Positions 43,966 through 53,883 are shown, counted from the first letter of the stretch. The stretch: 64,000 nt of DNA from Gelidibacter mesophilus DSM 14095 (GCF_000423005.1 NZ_AUHD01000006.1:248001-312000); one strand, 5' to 3'. Translations and numbers: made by a program. The notes: generated by a model not told the origin, from the sequence alone.

Positions 43966-44541
43966 ATGGAACGAAATAATTTATATCCAATTTTCCTAAA
44001 AATGCATCAAATCCAAACGCTTATAATTGGCGGCGGAAATGTCGCTTTGGAAAAACTGACATTTTTATTAAAATCCAGCCCCAATGCCAATGTAGAACTG
44101 GTGGCGCCTTTTTTCAGGGATGAGGTGAAAAATCTTGCCGCACAATTCGACATTAATTTGATTTATACGGCTTATGACAGTGCTTTTTTATGCGATAAGG
44201 ATTTGGTTATTGCAGCAACTGATAATGTAGAGGTCAACCAACAAATCTACAAAGATGCAAAGCGGCGCAATTTATTGGTCAATGTGGCCGATACCCCAGA
44301 GTTTTGTGATTTCTATTTGGGAGGAATCGTAACAAAGGGCAACGTTAAAATAGCCATTTCCACCAACGGGAAATCGCCTACCACAGCCAAACGCTTGCGT
44401 CAGTTTTTTGAAGAAGTCATTCCAGAGGATGTTACTATTCTGGTCGAGAATTTAAACCACTATAGAAAAACAATAAAAGGAAATTTTGAACAAAAAGTAA
44501 CTGCACTCAATAAAATTACCGAAACCTTAATAAGCAAATAA
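43966..44541 (+). CDS. Precorrin-2 dehydrogenase / ferrochelatase-like (Met8p/CysG N-terminal type)
   Basis: 191 residues. NAD-binding fold with LIIGGGNVALEKLTFLLKS and VIAATDNVEVNQQIYKDAKRRNLLVNVADTPEFCDFYLGGIV, then the dimerisation segment STNGKSPTTAKRLRQFFE. Oxidises precorrin-2 to sirohydrochlorin and may insert Fe2+ to complete siroheme, as CysG and Met8p do. Sits between cobA (2 bp) and the ferredoxin reductase (1 bp), tightly cotranscribed. Confidence 0.93.
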   Translation: MERNNLYPIFLKMHQIQTLIIGGGNVALEKLTFLLKSSPNANVELVAPFFRDEVKNLAAQFDINLIYTAYDSAFLCDKDLVIAATDNVEVNQQIYKDAKRRNLLVNVADTPEFCDFYLGGIVTKGNVKIAISTNGKSPTTAKRLRQFFEEVIPEDVTILVENLNHYRKTIKGNFEQKVTALNKITETLISK

Positions 44542-44542
44542 C

Positions 44543-45592
44543 ATGATTAAAACAGATATATTAATAATAGGAGCTGGGCCTACAGGATTATTTACCGTTT
44601 TTGAGGCGGGATTGTTAAAACTCAAATGCCATTTAATTGATGCCTTGCCTCAGCCGGGTGGTCAGTGCTCAGAATTGTATCCCAAAAAACCCATTTATGA
44701 CATTCCTGGACTTCCGGATATTTTGGCTGGAGATTTAACCCAAAATCTCTTGGAGCAGGGCAAGCAGTTCGAACCTGGTTTTACTTTGGGAGAGCGCGCT
44801 GAAACTCTTGAAAAACAAGAAGATGGGAGTTTTATCGTAACGACTAACAAAGGCACGAGACATCATGCGCCAATAGTCGCCATCGCTGGTGGATTGGGGA
44901 GTTTTGAGCCAAGAAAACCATTGATTGACAATATCGCCTACTATGAAGATTTAGGTGTGGACTATTTTATCAAAGATCCAGAAGTGTATCGGAACAAAAA
45001 AGTGGTAATTTCTGGAGGTGGCGACTCTGCATTAGACTGGAGTATTATTCTAGCGGATATCGCATCAGAAGTGACGCTCGTTCATAGACGTAATGAATTT
45101 AGAGGGGCTTTGGACTCGGTAGAAAAAGTTCAAGAATTAAAACTTCTAGGGAAAATAAATCTCGTCACCCCTGCTGAGGTCACTGCACTACATGGAACTA
45201 AAAGATTGGAAGGGGTTACAATAGCGCATGAAGATGAGCAAATATTGCATGAAGCCGATCATTTCATCCCACTTTTTGGATTGTCTCCAAAATTGGGGCC
45301 CATAGGGGATTGGGGATTTGAAATTGAGAAAAACGCCATAAAAGTAGATACTTTCGATTATCAAACTAATATTCCAGGAGTTTATGCCATTGGTGACGTG
45401 AACATTTATCCAGGAAAACTAAAGTTGATTCTTTGTGGTTTTCACGAAGCCACCTTAATGTGTCAATCGGCATATCAAATTATCAATCCTGGTAAAAGAT
45501 ATGTGTTAAAATATACTACCGTTAGCGGTATTGATGGGTTTGACGGGACACGAAAAGAAGCTCCTAAGGCAGTTGTTCAAGCGATTCTATAA
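44543..45592 (+). CDS. Thioredoxin-reductase-like ferredoxin-NADP+ reductase
   Basis: 349 residues. FAD motif IIGAGPTGLFTVFEAGL at the start, DALPQPGGQCSELYP, the NADPH motif VISGGGDSALDW, HRRNEFR, and GVYAIGDVNIYPGKLKLILCGFHEA near the C-terminus. The CxxC pair of thioredoxin reductase is absent, as in TrxR-like ferredoxin reductases (YumC type). It likely supplies electrons through ferredoxin to the sulfite reductase; no ferredoxin gene is nearby. One base after the previous stop. Confidence 0.9.
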   Translation: MIKTDILIIGAGPTGLFTVFEAGLLKLKCHLIDALPQPGGQCSELYPKKPIYDIPGLPDILAGDLTQNLLEQGKQFEPGFTLGERAETLEKQEDGSFIVTTNKGTRHHAPIVAIAGGLGSFEPRKPLIDNIAYYEDLGVDYFIKDPEVYRNKKVVISGGGDSALDWSIILADIASEVTLVHRRNEFRGALDSVEKVQELKLLGKINLVTPAEVTALHGTKRLEGVTIAHEDEQILHEADHFIPLFGLSPKLGPIGDWGFEIEKNAIKVDTFDYQTNIPGVYAIGDVNIYPGKLKLILCGFHEATLMCQSAYQIINPGKRYVLKYTTVSGIDGFDGTRKEAPKAVVQAIL

Positions 45593-45637
45593 ATTCCAGT
45601 TAATAATTGTTTAATTTTGATATTACACTAACCAATA

Positions 45638-46417
45638 ATGCGTAATATTGAATATATGACGATAATTTCGAATCACTTAAATCAGTTTCAGACTTATAAT
45701 ATTTGTTTAAAGGATCCTGTGGAAACCTTCACAAAGGCGTTGTTTTATATGCTATTTGATGAAGAGTATCGAACTCATAATTGTCAGTTTGTAAAGGATA
45801 CATTTCTTAGAATTACGGCAAAACTGAAATTGGAAGATGGTGAAGAAACATGGGCACAATTTGAAAGTCAATTTGCAACTATAAGGGAAAAACTCGATAT
45901 GGATGCCATTGCCATAGAAAAAAATGATCCTGCAGCCAAGAGTTTGACTGAAGTGTATTTGGCCTATCCAGGATTTCATGCCATCGCTATTTATAGATTA
46001 AGCCATGCCTTATTCAAATTAAAATATTTTGTGATTTCAAGAATGATGAGTGAACACGTTCATGGTCTAACCGGCGTAGACATTCATCCCGGAGCGACTA
46101 TTGGAGATTCCTTTTTTATTGACCATGGAACAGGAATTGTTATTGGTGAAACGGCTGTAATAAAAAATAATGTAAAAATTTACCAAGGCGTCACTTTAGG
46201 CGGACTTCAAATTAAAAAGAGTCTGTCAGAAACAAAACGGCATCCTACCATTGAAGATCATGTGACCATCTACGCCAACGCCACCGTGTTGGGAGGTGAT
46301 ATTGTTATTGGTGCCAACAGCATTATTGGTGCGAACGTATGGATTACCCAATCGGTTCCCGAAAATTCGTTGGTCACTTATAAAACAGAAATTAAAATTA
46401 GTACTCGCAAAAAATGA
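45638..46417 (+). CDS. cysE: Serine O-acetyltransferase
   Basis: Acetylates serine for cysteine synthesis. 259 residues, with a helical N-terminal domain and a hexapeptide-repeat left-handed helix: DIHPGATIGDSFFIDHGTGIVIGE, YQGVTLGG, HPTIEDHVTIYANATVLGGDIVIG. The His of the HGTG motif is the likely catalytic base. A second in-frame ATG at 45656 is also possible. TAATTTTG at 45612-45619 may be an internal promoter. The stop overlaps the cysM start by 4 bp (ATGA). Confidence 0.94.
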   Translation: MRNIEYMTIISNHLNQFQTYNICLKDPVETFTKALFYMLFDEEYRTHNCQFVKDTFLRITAKLKLEDGEETWAQFESQFATIREKLDMDAIAIEKNDPAAKSLTEVYLAYPGFHAIAIYRLSHALFKLKYFVISRMMSEHVHGLTGVDIHPGATIGDSFFIDHGTGIVIGETAVIKNNVKIYQGVTLGGLQIKKSLSETKRHPTIEDHVTIYANATVLGGDIVIGANSIIGANVWITQSVPENSLVTYKTEIKISTRKK

Positions 46418-47304
46418 TTCAAAGTCAATCGATAATCGACCAAATTGGTAACACACCACTTGTTGAAGTGAAACATATTATTTCGAAAGCGGGCGTCCGT
46501 TTATTTTTGAAATTAGAAGGAAAAAATCCAGGAGGCAGTGTAAAGGATAGAGCGGCGTTCAATATGATTTCCGAAGCCTTAAACCGTGGGGATGTCAAAA
46601 AAGGAGATACCTTAGTGGAAGCCACAAGTGGAAATACAGGGATTGCCTTGGCTTTTATAGCCCAATTATTAGGGTTGAAAATGGTGTTGGTGATGCCCGA
46701 AAACGCTACCGAAGAGCGGATTAAAACCATGCGGGCTTATGGTGCAGAATTAATTCTAACCTCAGCTGATGATGGTATTGAAGGCTCACGGGATGTAGCT
46801 GAAAACCTCGAGAAAGAGAAGGGCTATTTTATGTTGAACCAATTTGGCAATGACGACAATTGGAAAGCCCATTACAAAACCACCGGGCCTGAGATTTGGC
46901 GTGATACTAATGGTGAAGTGACACATTTTGTTTCAGCTATGGGAACTACGGGAACCATCATGGGCGTATCCACATATTTGAAAGAACAGAATAAACACAT
47001 TGCCATCGTTGGGGCCCAACCTAAAGATGGGGCTAGTATTCCAGGCATTCGCAAATGGCCAGAAGCGTATTTACCAAGCATATTTGATCGCTCTAAAGTG
47101 GATAAGGTTGTGGAAGTGAGCGAGGCAGAAGCAAGAAAAACAACCAATAGATTGGCCAAGGAAGAAGGTGTTTTTGCGGGAATGAGCAGCGGAGGATCTG
47201 TTGCTGCTGCCTTAAAAATTGCCGAAAATTTGGATTATGGAATTATTGTGGCCATCATTTGTGATATTGGCGACAGGTATTTATCTTCAGATTTATTTGA
47301 ATAA
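46414..47304 (+). CDS. cysM: Cysteine synthase, CysM type
   Basis: PLP enzyme joining O-acetylserine and sulfide to cysteine. 296 residues. PLP lysine at Lys44 in GGSVKDRAA, SGNTGIALA, MPENATEERIKTMRAYGAELILT, and GTTGTIMGVSTYLKE. The short length and residue pattern fit the CysM branch. Overlaps cysE by 4 bp, so the two are translationally coupled. Last gene before the second SAM-I riboswitch. Confidence 0.95.
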   Translation: MIQSQSIIDQIGNTPLVEVKHIISKAGVRLFLKLEGKNPGGSVKDRAAFNMISEALNRGDVKKGDTLVEATSGNTGIALAFIAQLLGLKMVLVMPENATEERIKTMRAYGAELILTSADDGIEGSRDVAENLEKEKGYFMLNQFGNDDNWKAHYKTTGPEIWRDTNGEVTHFVSAMGTTGTIMGVSTYLKEQNKHIAIVGAQPKDGASIPGIRKWPEAYLPSIFDRSKVDKVVEVSEAEARKTTNRLAKEEGVFAGMSSGGSVAAALKIAENLDYGIIVAIICDIGDRYLSSDLFE

Positions 47305-47363
47305 AAGTTGGTAAACTATTTTTTATCCCTTAAATTCGCCCTTAGTTCATACTATTAATATTT

Positions 47364-47500
47364 GTTATCACGAAAGGCAGAGGGATTAGACCCGTTGAAG
47401 CCTTAGCAACCCTTAAAATTTCTGCCACGGCAGAAATCTTGGTAAGAAGGTGCTAAATTCTACTTTATGCTGAATTGATTTCAGGATTTAGACAGATAAC
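47364..47500 (+). ncRNA. SAM-I (S-box) riboswitch upstream of metH
   Basis: P1 arms GTTATC and GATAAC, with AAAGGCAGAGGGATTAGACCC, TTGAAGCCTTAGCAACC and AAGAAGGTGCTAAATTCTAC, almost identical to the copy at 30335. Its P3 arm is enlarged by a perfect palindrome, ATTTCTGCC AC GGCAGAAAT (47418-47437), absent from the metY copy. It should repress metH when SAM is high. Confidence 0.95.
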
Positions 47501-47551
47501 CAGAGTGTTTTTTCTCTCACTTTCCTGATGACATTTTTATTTTCTTAAACA

Positions 47552-48553
47552 ATGTCAGATTTAAATCAAATTTTACAAAATCGTATTCTTATTCTCGATG
47601 GTGCCATGGGGACTATGCTGCAACGCTATAATTTTTCAGAAGAAGATTTTCGTGGCGAGCGTTTTAAAGATTACCCAAGCTCTCTTAAAGGAAATAATGA
47701 TTTGCTATCATTGACGCAACCACAGGCCATAGCTGATGTGCATCGTAAATATTTTGAAGCGGGAGCAGATATTGTTGAGACCAATACGTTCTCAGGAACA
47801 ACCATTGCGATGGCCGATTATGATCTTGAGGATTTAGTGTACGAACTGAATTTTGAATCTGCAAAAATAGCCAAACAAGTTGCGGACGAGTTTACAAAAG
47901 CCAACCCTGATAAGCCAAGATTTGTGGCGGGAAGCATTGGACCTACCAATAAAACTGCGAGTCTATCACCAGATGTCAATCGCCCAGAATTCCGAGCCAT
48001 TACTTTTGACGAACTGAGAATTGCCTACAAGCAACAAGTCGAAGCTTTGATTGATGGTGGCGTAGATATGCTATTGGTTGAAACAATTTTTGATACGTTA
48101 AATGCCAAAGCTGCTTTGTTTGCAATTGATGAAGTCAAAGAAGAGCGGCAAATTGATATTCCCATCATGGTTTCGGGGACCATTACAGATGCCTCTGGGC
48201 GGACACTTTCCGGACAAACAGTGGAAGCTTTTTTATTGTCCATCTCCCATATTCCTTTGCTCAGCGTCGGATTTAACTGCGCACTTGGAGCCGATCAATT
48301 ACAACCGTATTTGCAACGACTTTCCAACGAAACAGAATTTTTTACATCCGCACACCCCAATGCAGGGTTGCCAAACGCTTTTGGCGAATACGAACAGACG
48401 CCTCATCAAATGAACGCTTTTATTGAAGAATACCTGAAAGATGGATTAATCAATATTATTGGTGGCTGTTGTGGATCTACCCCAGAGCATATTCAAAAAA
48501 TAGCAGAGACTGCAAAAAAATATAAACCCCGCCAAATAGGAATAGAAGCCTAA
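47552..48553 (+). CDS. metH: Methionine synthase, homocysteine-binding module (split metH, part 1)
   Basis: 333 residues equal to the first domain of MetH. Zn2+ ligands for homocysteine: Cys243 in FNCALG and Cys306/Cys307 in GGCCGST. The barrel start [16 protein letters not shown] is typical. It cannot act alone: the folate, B12 and reactivation domains are in the following gene 84 bp downstream. No frameshift remnant lies between them; this is a clean gene split. Confidence 0.96.
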   Translation: MSDLNQILQNRILILDGAMGTMLQRYNFSEEDFRGERFKDYPSSLKGNNDLLSLTQPQAIADVHRKYFEAGADIVETNTFSGTTIAMADYDLEDLVYELNFESAKIAKQVADEFTKANPDKPRFVAGSIGPTNKTASLSPDVNRPEFRAITFDELRIAYKQQVEALIDGGVDMLLVETIFDTLNAKAALFAIDEVKEERQIDIPIMVSGTITDASGRTLSGQTVEAFLLSISHIPLLSVGFNCALGADQLQPYLQRLSNETEFFTSAHPNAGLPNAFGEYEQTPHQMNAFIEEYLKDGLINIIGGCCGSTPEHIQKIAETAKKYKPRQIGIEA

Positions 48554-48574
48554 CTAAGAATAGTAGCCTTATGG

Positions 48575-48595
48575 CTTCCCTTTTGTCAAGGGAAG
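48575..48595 (+). repeat. Palindrome between the metH halves
   Basis: CTTCCCTT / AAGGGAAG, a perfect 8-bp stem with a TTGTC loop, then GTGGATTTAGG. Same pyrimidine-then-purine orientation as the other start-proximal palindromes, though the ATG is 42 nt away. Confidence 0.7.
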
Positions 48596-48637
48596 GTGGA
48601 TTTAGGTTTTGTAAAAAACCTAAAGATTAAGGATCAA

Positions 48638-51328
48638 ATGAATAGAATGAAAATGAGCAAAAAACATAAGTACTTAACACTTTCAGGACTGGAGCCTTTA
48701 ATCGTCACTCCGGAAAGTAATTTCATAAACGTAGGTGAGCGTACCAACGTTACAGGTTCGCGTAAATTCCTACGTCTGATAAAAGACGAGAACTACAGTG
48801 AAGCCTTAGATGTGGCACGTGATCAAGTGGAGGGCGGCGCACAAATTATAGACGTCAACATGGATGAAGGCATGTTGGATGGAGTATATGCGATGACTAA
48901 GTTCTTAAACCTGATTGCATCTGAACCTGACATTTCAAGATTACCCATCATGATTGACAGTTCCAAATGGGAAATCATTGAGGCTGGCCTAAAAGTGGTG
49001 CAAGGGAAATCCGTAGTAAACTCCATCAGTTTGAAGGAAGGGGAGGACACCTTTATTCACCAAGCCAAATTGGTAAAGCGCTACGGCGCTGCAGTCATTG
49101 TAATGGCTTTTGATGAAGACGGACAAGCTGATACCTTAGAAAGACGGATAGAAATCTGCAAACGCTCTTACGATATTTTAGTGGACATTGTTCACTTTCC
49201 GGCACAGGATATCATTTTTGATCCCAATATTTTCCCTGTGGCCACAGGAATGGACGAACACCGCTTGAACGCCCTCGATTTCTTTAAAGCGACCAAATGG
49301 ATTCGTGAAAACCTACCCTATGCCAATGTTTCCGGTGGGGTAAGCAATGTGTCATTTTCTTTTAGAGGAAACACGGTGGTAAGAGAGGCCATCAACTCCG
49401 CATTTTTATACCATGCTATTCAGCACGGCATGAATATGGGAATCGTTAACCCAACCATGTTGGAAATTTATGATGAAATTCCAAAAGACTTATTGGAGCA
49501 TGTTGAAGATGTCTTGTTTGATAGAAGAGACGATGCCACGGAACGTTTGTTGGATTTTGCCGAAACGGTAAAAGGTGACAAAAAGGAAGATGTTGCCAAA
49601 ATATTAGAATGGCGAAATGACCCACTCCAAGATCGTATTACGCACGCGTTGGTAAAAGGTATTGAAACTTTTATTATTGAGGATGTAGAAGAGGCTCGAC
49701 AACAAAGTTCAAAACCGATTGAAGTCATTGAAGGTCATTTAATGCTTGGAATGGGTGTTGTAGGCGACTTGTTTGGCAGTGGAAAAATGTTCTTGCCCCA
49801 AGTGGTGAAATCAGCACGGGTGATGAAAAAGGCGGTCGCCTATCTGCAACCTTTTATAGAAGCAGAGAAGGATGGAAGGCAAGAGTATGCCGGTCGCGTT
49901 TTAATGGCAACGGTAAAAGGCGATGTGCATGATATTGGTAAAAATATCGTGAGTGTGGTCTTGGGATGTAACAATTATGAAATCATCGATTTGGGAGTAA
50001 TGGTGCCACCAGAAAAAATTATTGAAACTGCTATTCGAGAAAACGTTGATATTATTGGCTTAAGCGGACTCATAACCCCGTCTTTAGATGAAATGGTGTA
50101 TGTGTCCAAAGAGATGGAAAAGAAGAATATCAGCATTCCGTTACTTATTGGGGGTGCCACCACCTCCAGAGCACACGCAGCGGTTAAGATTGCTCCAAAT
50201 TATGGGCATACCACCGTGCATGTCAATGATGCCTCAAGGGCAGTAACAGTGGTAGGAAGTTTGCTTCAAAAGGATAATCGGGTGTACAAAGAACAAATTC
50301 GTGAGGAATATGAAAAATTCCGAGAGCAGTTTTTAAAACGTGGCAAGCAAAAGAATTATGTTACCATTGAAGAGGCCCGAAACAGAAAATATAAAATCGA
50401 TTGGAGTACTTCGGAAATTGTCAAACCCAACCAGTTAGGCGTTCAGATTATTGAAGACTTTGAATTGACCAAACTGGAAGAGTTTATTGATTGGAGTCCG
50501 TTTTTTAGAAGTTGGGATTTGCACGGAAAATATCCAGATATTCTTACCGATGAGGTTGTGGGAGAACAAGCTACCGAATTGTTTGCAGATGCGAAGGGTT
50601 TATTAAAAAAAGTCTTCGATGGTAAGCTCTTAAAAGCGAAAGCTATTTTTGGCCTGTTCCCAGCAAATGCGATAAATGATGATGATATTGAGATTTATGA
50701 CGATGCAGGAAAAGTAAAAGTTACCTTTTTAACGCTACGTCAACAATTGGATAAACGTGAAGGCATTCCAAATATCGCCTTAGCCGATTTTATTGCACCA
50801 AAAGATTCAGGTAAACAAGATTATATGGGCTGTTTTTGTGTTTCGACCGGTTTTGGAACTGCGGAATTAGCTAAAAAATTTGAAGATGATCTGGATGATT
50901 ACAATGCCATTATGATCAAGGCACTTGCAGATCGACTTGCGGAAGCATTTGCAGAATACTTGCATAAGGAAGTCCGAATTAACCATTGGGGTTATGACAC
51001 TGATGAAAATTTATCCAATGATGAATTGATCAAAGAAAGTTATAAGGGCGTCCGTCCTGCACCGGGATATCCCGCCTGCCCCGACCATTTAGAGAAAAAA
51101 ACCATTTGGAAATTGCTCCAGGTTAAAGAAAATATTGGTGTTGAAATCACCGATAGCTTGGCGATGTGGCCAGCCGCCAGTGTTTCGGGGTACTACTTTG
51201 CCAATAAGGAAGCAAAATATTTCGGATTAGGAAAAATAACGGATGATCAACTGAAGGATTATGCCAAACGACGAGGTGTTTCTAATGAAGTTGCCGAGAA
51301 ATGGTTAAGCCCAAATTTGGCGGACTAA
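48638..51328 (+). CDS. metH: Methionine synthase, folate/B12/SAM modules (split metH, part 2)
   Basis: About 896 residues. Pterin-binding domain ([13 protein letters not shown] to [16 protein letters not shown]), helical cap, cobalamin domain with [10 protein letters not shown] (His431 as B12 ligand) and [13 protein letters not shown], then the SAM-binding reactivation domain ([12 protein letters not shown]). Starting from 48638 is preferred because AAGGA lies just upstream; the frame opens earlier with GTG 48596, and ATGs at 48647 and 48653 also exist. Transfers methyl from methyl-THF to homocysteine with part 1. MetF follows after a 404-bp spacer. Confidence 0.94.
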   Translation: MNRMKMSKKHKYLTLSGLEPLIVTPESNFINVGERTNVTGSRKFLRLIKDENYSEALDVARDQVEGGAQIIDVNMDEGMLDGVYAMTKFLNLIASEPDISRLPIMIDSSKWEIIEAGLKVVQGKSVVNSISLKEGEDTFIHQAKLVKRYGAAVIVMAFDEDGQADTLERRIEICKRSYDILVDIVHFPAQDIIFDPNIFPVATGMDEHRLNALDFFKATKWIRENLPYANVSGGVSNVSFSFRGNTVVREAINSAFLYHAIQHGMNMGIVNPTMLEIYDEIPKDLLEHVEDVLFDRRDDATERLLDFAETVKGDKKEDVAKILEWRNDPLQDRITHALVKGIETFIIEDVEEARQQSSKPIEVIEGHLMLGMGVVGDLFGSGKMFLPQVVKSARVMKKAVAYLQPFIEAEKDGRQEYAGRVLMATVKGDVHDIGKNIVSVVLGCNNYEIIDLGVMVPPEKIIETAIRENVDIIGLSGLITPSLDEMVYVSKEMEKKNISIPLLIGGATTSRAHAAVKIAPNYGHTTVHVNDASRAVTVVGSLLQKDNRVYKEQIREEYEKFREQFLKRGKQKNYVTIEEARNRKYKIDWSTSEIVKPNQLGVQIIEDFELTKLEEFIDWSPFFRSWDLHGKYPDILTDEVVGEQATELFADAKGLLKKVFDGKLLKAKAIFGLFPANAINDDDIEIYDDAGKVKVTFLTLRQQLDKREGIPNIALADFIAPKDSGKQDYMGCFCVSTGFGTAELAKKFEDDLDDYNAIMIKALADRLAEAFAEYLHKEVRINHWGYDTDENLSNDELIKESYKGVRPAPGYPACPDHLEKKTIWKLLQVKENIGVEITDSLAMWPAASVSGYYFANKEAKYFGLGKITDDQLKDYAKRRGVSNEVAEKWLSPNLAD

Positions 51329-51346
51329 GAAAAAAAATCCGTGTGT

Positions 51347-51382
51347 CTCTGCGAAATGTGTGTGACACAGGGTTTCGCAGAG
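51347..51382. repeat. CTCTGCGAAA palindrome
   Basis: CTCTGCGAAA / TTTCGCAGAG, a perfect 10-bp inverted repeat, followed by GTGCGCAAAG. A related CGCAAAGG direct repeat occurs at 54769-54802. Confidence 0.7.
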
Positions 51383-51732
51383 GTGCGCAAAGAATTAATT
51401 GTAAATTCTAATTGGGTGCGGCATTAATTATTACCCTCTTATTCTTGAAAAGAAAAATAAATTGCAATTACAAAATGCTATCCGATTGACAAGGCTGCGT
51501 TAGCGATTACTCATTCATTCTTTTTTGATAAATAGGAAATCGTGAATGCTTGGCATTTGAACGGTATGTTTGAGCTCCTCGAAGAGAGCAAGTAATGAAA
51601 GCGCGACCTTTAGGTAACGCCCAAATAAATTAAATATTAACTTAAAGTCACAGAATACATTCGCGTATTTGTGGCAAAAAAGAAATCCCACTGGAGTTTA
51701 TCTTGAGTGGCGTTGAAAGACAGATAGTAAAC
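51383..51732. other. Gene-free spacer before metF
   Basis: No credible ORF. Apart from the palindrome just upstream and another of the GCCAC/GTGGC family at 51648-51675, the 350 bp contain nothing I recognise; no promoter match is obvious. Confidence 0.45.
51648..51675. repeat. Palindrome, GCCAC...GTGGC family
   Basis: TCACAGAATAC...GTATTTGTGGC, a shortened copy of the family at 6037 and 35793. Confidence 0.55.
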
Positions 51733-52689
51733 ATGAAAGTAACTGAACACATATCACAAGCCAACGGAAACACACAGTTTTCATTTGAAATTTTACCGCC
51801 ATTAAAAGGGCAACATATTAAATCAATCTTTGATAATATTGATCCGTTAATGGAGTTTAAACCGCCTTTTATTGATGTGACGTATCATCGGGAAGAATAC
51901 ATTTATAAAGAACAGGAAAATGGATTGCTCAAACGGCAAGTGGTGAAGAAGCGTCCAGGGACCGTGGGTATTTGTGCGGCCATTCAAAACCGATATAAGG
52001 TGGATGCCATTCCTCATATATTATGCGGAGGTTTCACCAAAGAAGACACCGAGAACTTCCTCATCGATCTTGATTTTTTAGGCATTCAGAATGTGATGGC
52101 TTTACGGGGCGATGCGGTTAAAACTGAAACGTATTTCACGCCAGAAAAAGACGGTCATGCCTATGCTAACGGGTTGGTAAAACAAATCAACGACCTTAAC
52201 GGAGGGATTTATTTGGATGAAGAACTTCTAAACACCTCCAAAACTAATTTTTGCATTGGTGTTGCGGCGTATCCAGAAAAACACATGGAATCACCGAGTT
52301 TGGATAGTGACATTCATTTCCTGAAAAAGAAAATAAAAAATGGTGCGGAATATGTGGTCACCCAAATGTTTTTTGACAATCAGAAATATTTTGAGTTTGT
52401 GGATAAATGCCGAAAAGAAGGCATTACCATTCCAATTATTCCAGGGTTAAAACCAATTGCTACCAAAAGACAATTAAACTTGTTGCCACATCGTTTTCAT
52501 GTGGATTTACCGGAAGCCTTAATTCTAGAGATTGTTAAATGCAAGGACAATTCTGAAGTCAAACAAGTGGGAATTGAATGGTGTATTCAACAATCAAAGG
52601 AGCTTCAAAAAGCTGGAATTCCCGTGTTGCATTATTATTCTATGGGTAAAAGTGACAATATACAAAACATTGCATCGCAGGTTTTTTAA
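51733..52689 (+). CDS. metF: Methylenetetrahydrofolate reductase
   Basis: Reduces methylene-THF to methyl-THF for methionine synthase. 318 residues from ATG 51733; the frame opens earlier with TTG. Family features: FSFEILPPLKG, DVTYHREEYIYKE, PHILCGGFTKEDTENFLIDLDFLGIQNVMALRGD, IGVAAYPEKHMESPS, and VTQMFFDNQKYFEFVDKCR. Ends a folate-methionine module with metH. It uses the folate pool maintained by the DHFR fusion and thyA. Confidence 0.96.
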   Translation: MKVTEHISQANGNTQFSFEILPPLKGQHIKSIFDNIDPLMEFKPPFIDVTYHREEYIYKEQENGLLKRQVVKKRPGTVGICAAIQNRYKVDAIPHILCGGFTKEDTENFLIDLDFLGIQNVMALRGDAVKTETYFTPEKDGHAYANGLVKQINDLNGGIYLDEELLNTSKTNFCIGVAAYPEKHMESPSLDSDIHFLKKKIKNGAEYVVTQMFFDNQKYFEFVDKCRKEGITIPIIPGLKPIATKRQLNLLPHRFHVDLPEALILEIVKCKDNSEVKQVGIEWCIQQSKELQKAGIPVLHYYSMGKSDNIQNIASQVF

Positions 52690-52763
52690 ACGTGGATGTG
52701 GACCTAATGAGGTTAAAGTAAAAAGATAGATTCCAACAAGTATCTCGGTTTTGATTTTTCTGT

Positions 52764-52771
52764 TAATTTTG
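52764..52771 (+). promoter_or_regulatory. -7 element for PagL-like gene
   Basis: TAATTTTG, a TAnnTTTG match, 17 nt before the ATG at 52789. Suggests separate transcription from metF. Confidence 0.4.
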
Positions 52772-52788
52772 CCGAATATTTTAACTGA

Positions 52789-53883
52789 ATGAAGCATCTA
52801 ATAGTAGGCGTATTTTTTTTAATGAGTTCCTTCCTGTTTTCTCAAGAAGACCCAGGGGTGTCCAACATTGATGTCAGTTATTTTTACGGAACCATATTGG
52901 AGCATAATCCTGATATTTCACATCTTATCACAGACCATCCTACAGGTTTGATTTTAAGTTACAACAAAAAAAGCTACGGCTTTCAACCTTGGGAAAGTCG
53001 CTATAACTATCCTGATTGGGGGTTTTCTTTCATTTATCAGGATATGAAAAACCAATACTTAGGCGAAAATTATAGCATTTATGCACATTATAATTTCTAT
53101 TTTCTTAAGCGAAACTTAAATTTCAGAATTGGTCAGGGTATCGCATACACCACAAATCCATACGATAAGAATACCAATTACATGAACGGTGCCTATGGCT
53201 CATATCTTATGAGTACCACGTATATTATGCTCAATTACAAGAAGGAGAATGTATTCAAAGGCCTTGGTTTTCAGGCTGGAGTTTCAATTATTCATTATTC
53301 CAATGCCAATGTTAAGGCACCCAACAATTCTACAAATTCTTTCGTTTTTAATGTAGGAGTCAATTACCTATTGGACTATAAGGAAGAACCAGATTTTCAG
53401 CCTGTAACAGAAAGCAAAAAATTTACTGAAAATATCAAATACAATCTTGCTTTTAGAACGGGTATCAATGAAAGTGATGTTATAGGCTTAGGCCAATCGC
53501 CATTCTATAATTTTTCGTTTTATGCCGATAAACGGCTGAATAGAAAAAGTGCCTTGCAGGTAGGGACCGATGTGTTTTTTGCGAACTTCTTAAAGGAATT
53601 AATTTATTACTATTCAGTGGCTTACCCAGAACGCGATGTTGACGCAGATACTGATTATAAGCGTTTGGGGGTGTTTGTAGGACATGAGCTGTTTATAAAC
53701 AAACTCTCGGTGATTGCACAATTGGGTTATTATGTCTATTATCCGTATGATTTTGAAGGTCGTGTATATAATAGAATTGGTTTGAAACGCTATTTTGGAA
53801 ATCAGTTTTTTGCAGCCATAACTCTGAAATCGCATGGTGCAAAAGCAGAAGCTGTTGAATTTGGTGTGGGGGTGCGATTATAG
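52789..53883 (+). CDS. Acyloxyacyl hydrolase / PagL-like outer membrane lipid A deacylase
   Basis: 364 residues with a signal peptide (MKHLIVGVFFLMSSFLFSQ). The central part shows PagL-type marks: FRIGQGIAYTTNPYD and the catalytic His-Ser in IIHYSNANVKAPNNSTN. The rest is beta-barrel-like with alternating aromatic strands to the C-terminal VGVRL. PagL removes an acyl chain from lipid A in the outer membrane. The barrel is longer than classical PagL (about 150 residues), as in Bacteroidota members. Activity is inferred from the motif only. Confidence 0.82.
   Translation: MKHLIVGVFFLMSSFLFSQEDPGVSNIDVSYFYGTILEHNPDISHLITDHPTGLILSYNKKSYGFQPWESRYNYPDWGFSFIYQDMKNQYLGENYSIYAHYNFYFLKRNLNFRIGQGIAYTTNPYDKNTNYMNGAYGSYLMSTTYIMLNYKKENVFKGLGFQAGVSIIHYSNANVKAPNNSTNSFVFNVGVNYLLDYKEEPDFQPVTESKKFTENIKYNLAFRTGINESDVIGLGQSPFYNFSFYADKRLNRKSALQVGTDVFFANFLKELIYYYSVAYPERDVDADTDYKRLGVFVGHELFINKLSVIAQLGYYVYYPYDFEGRVYNRIGLKRYFGNQFFAAITLKSHGAKAEAVEFGVGVRL

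Noticed and set aside
51347-51382. CTCTGCGAAA repeat as part of a CRISPR array
   Set aside because: Only one inverted pair is present; no regular spacing or further units.
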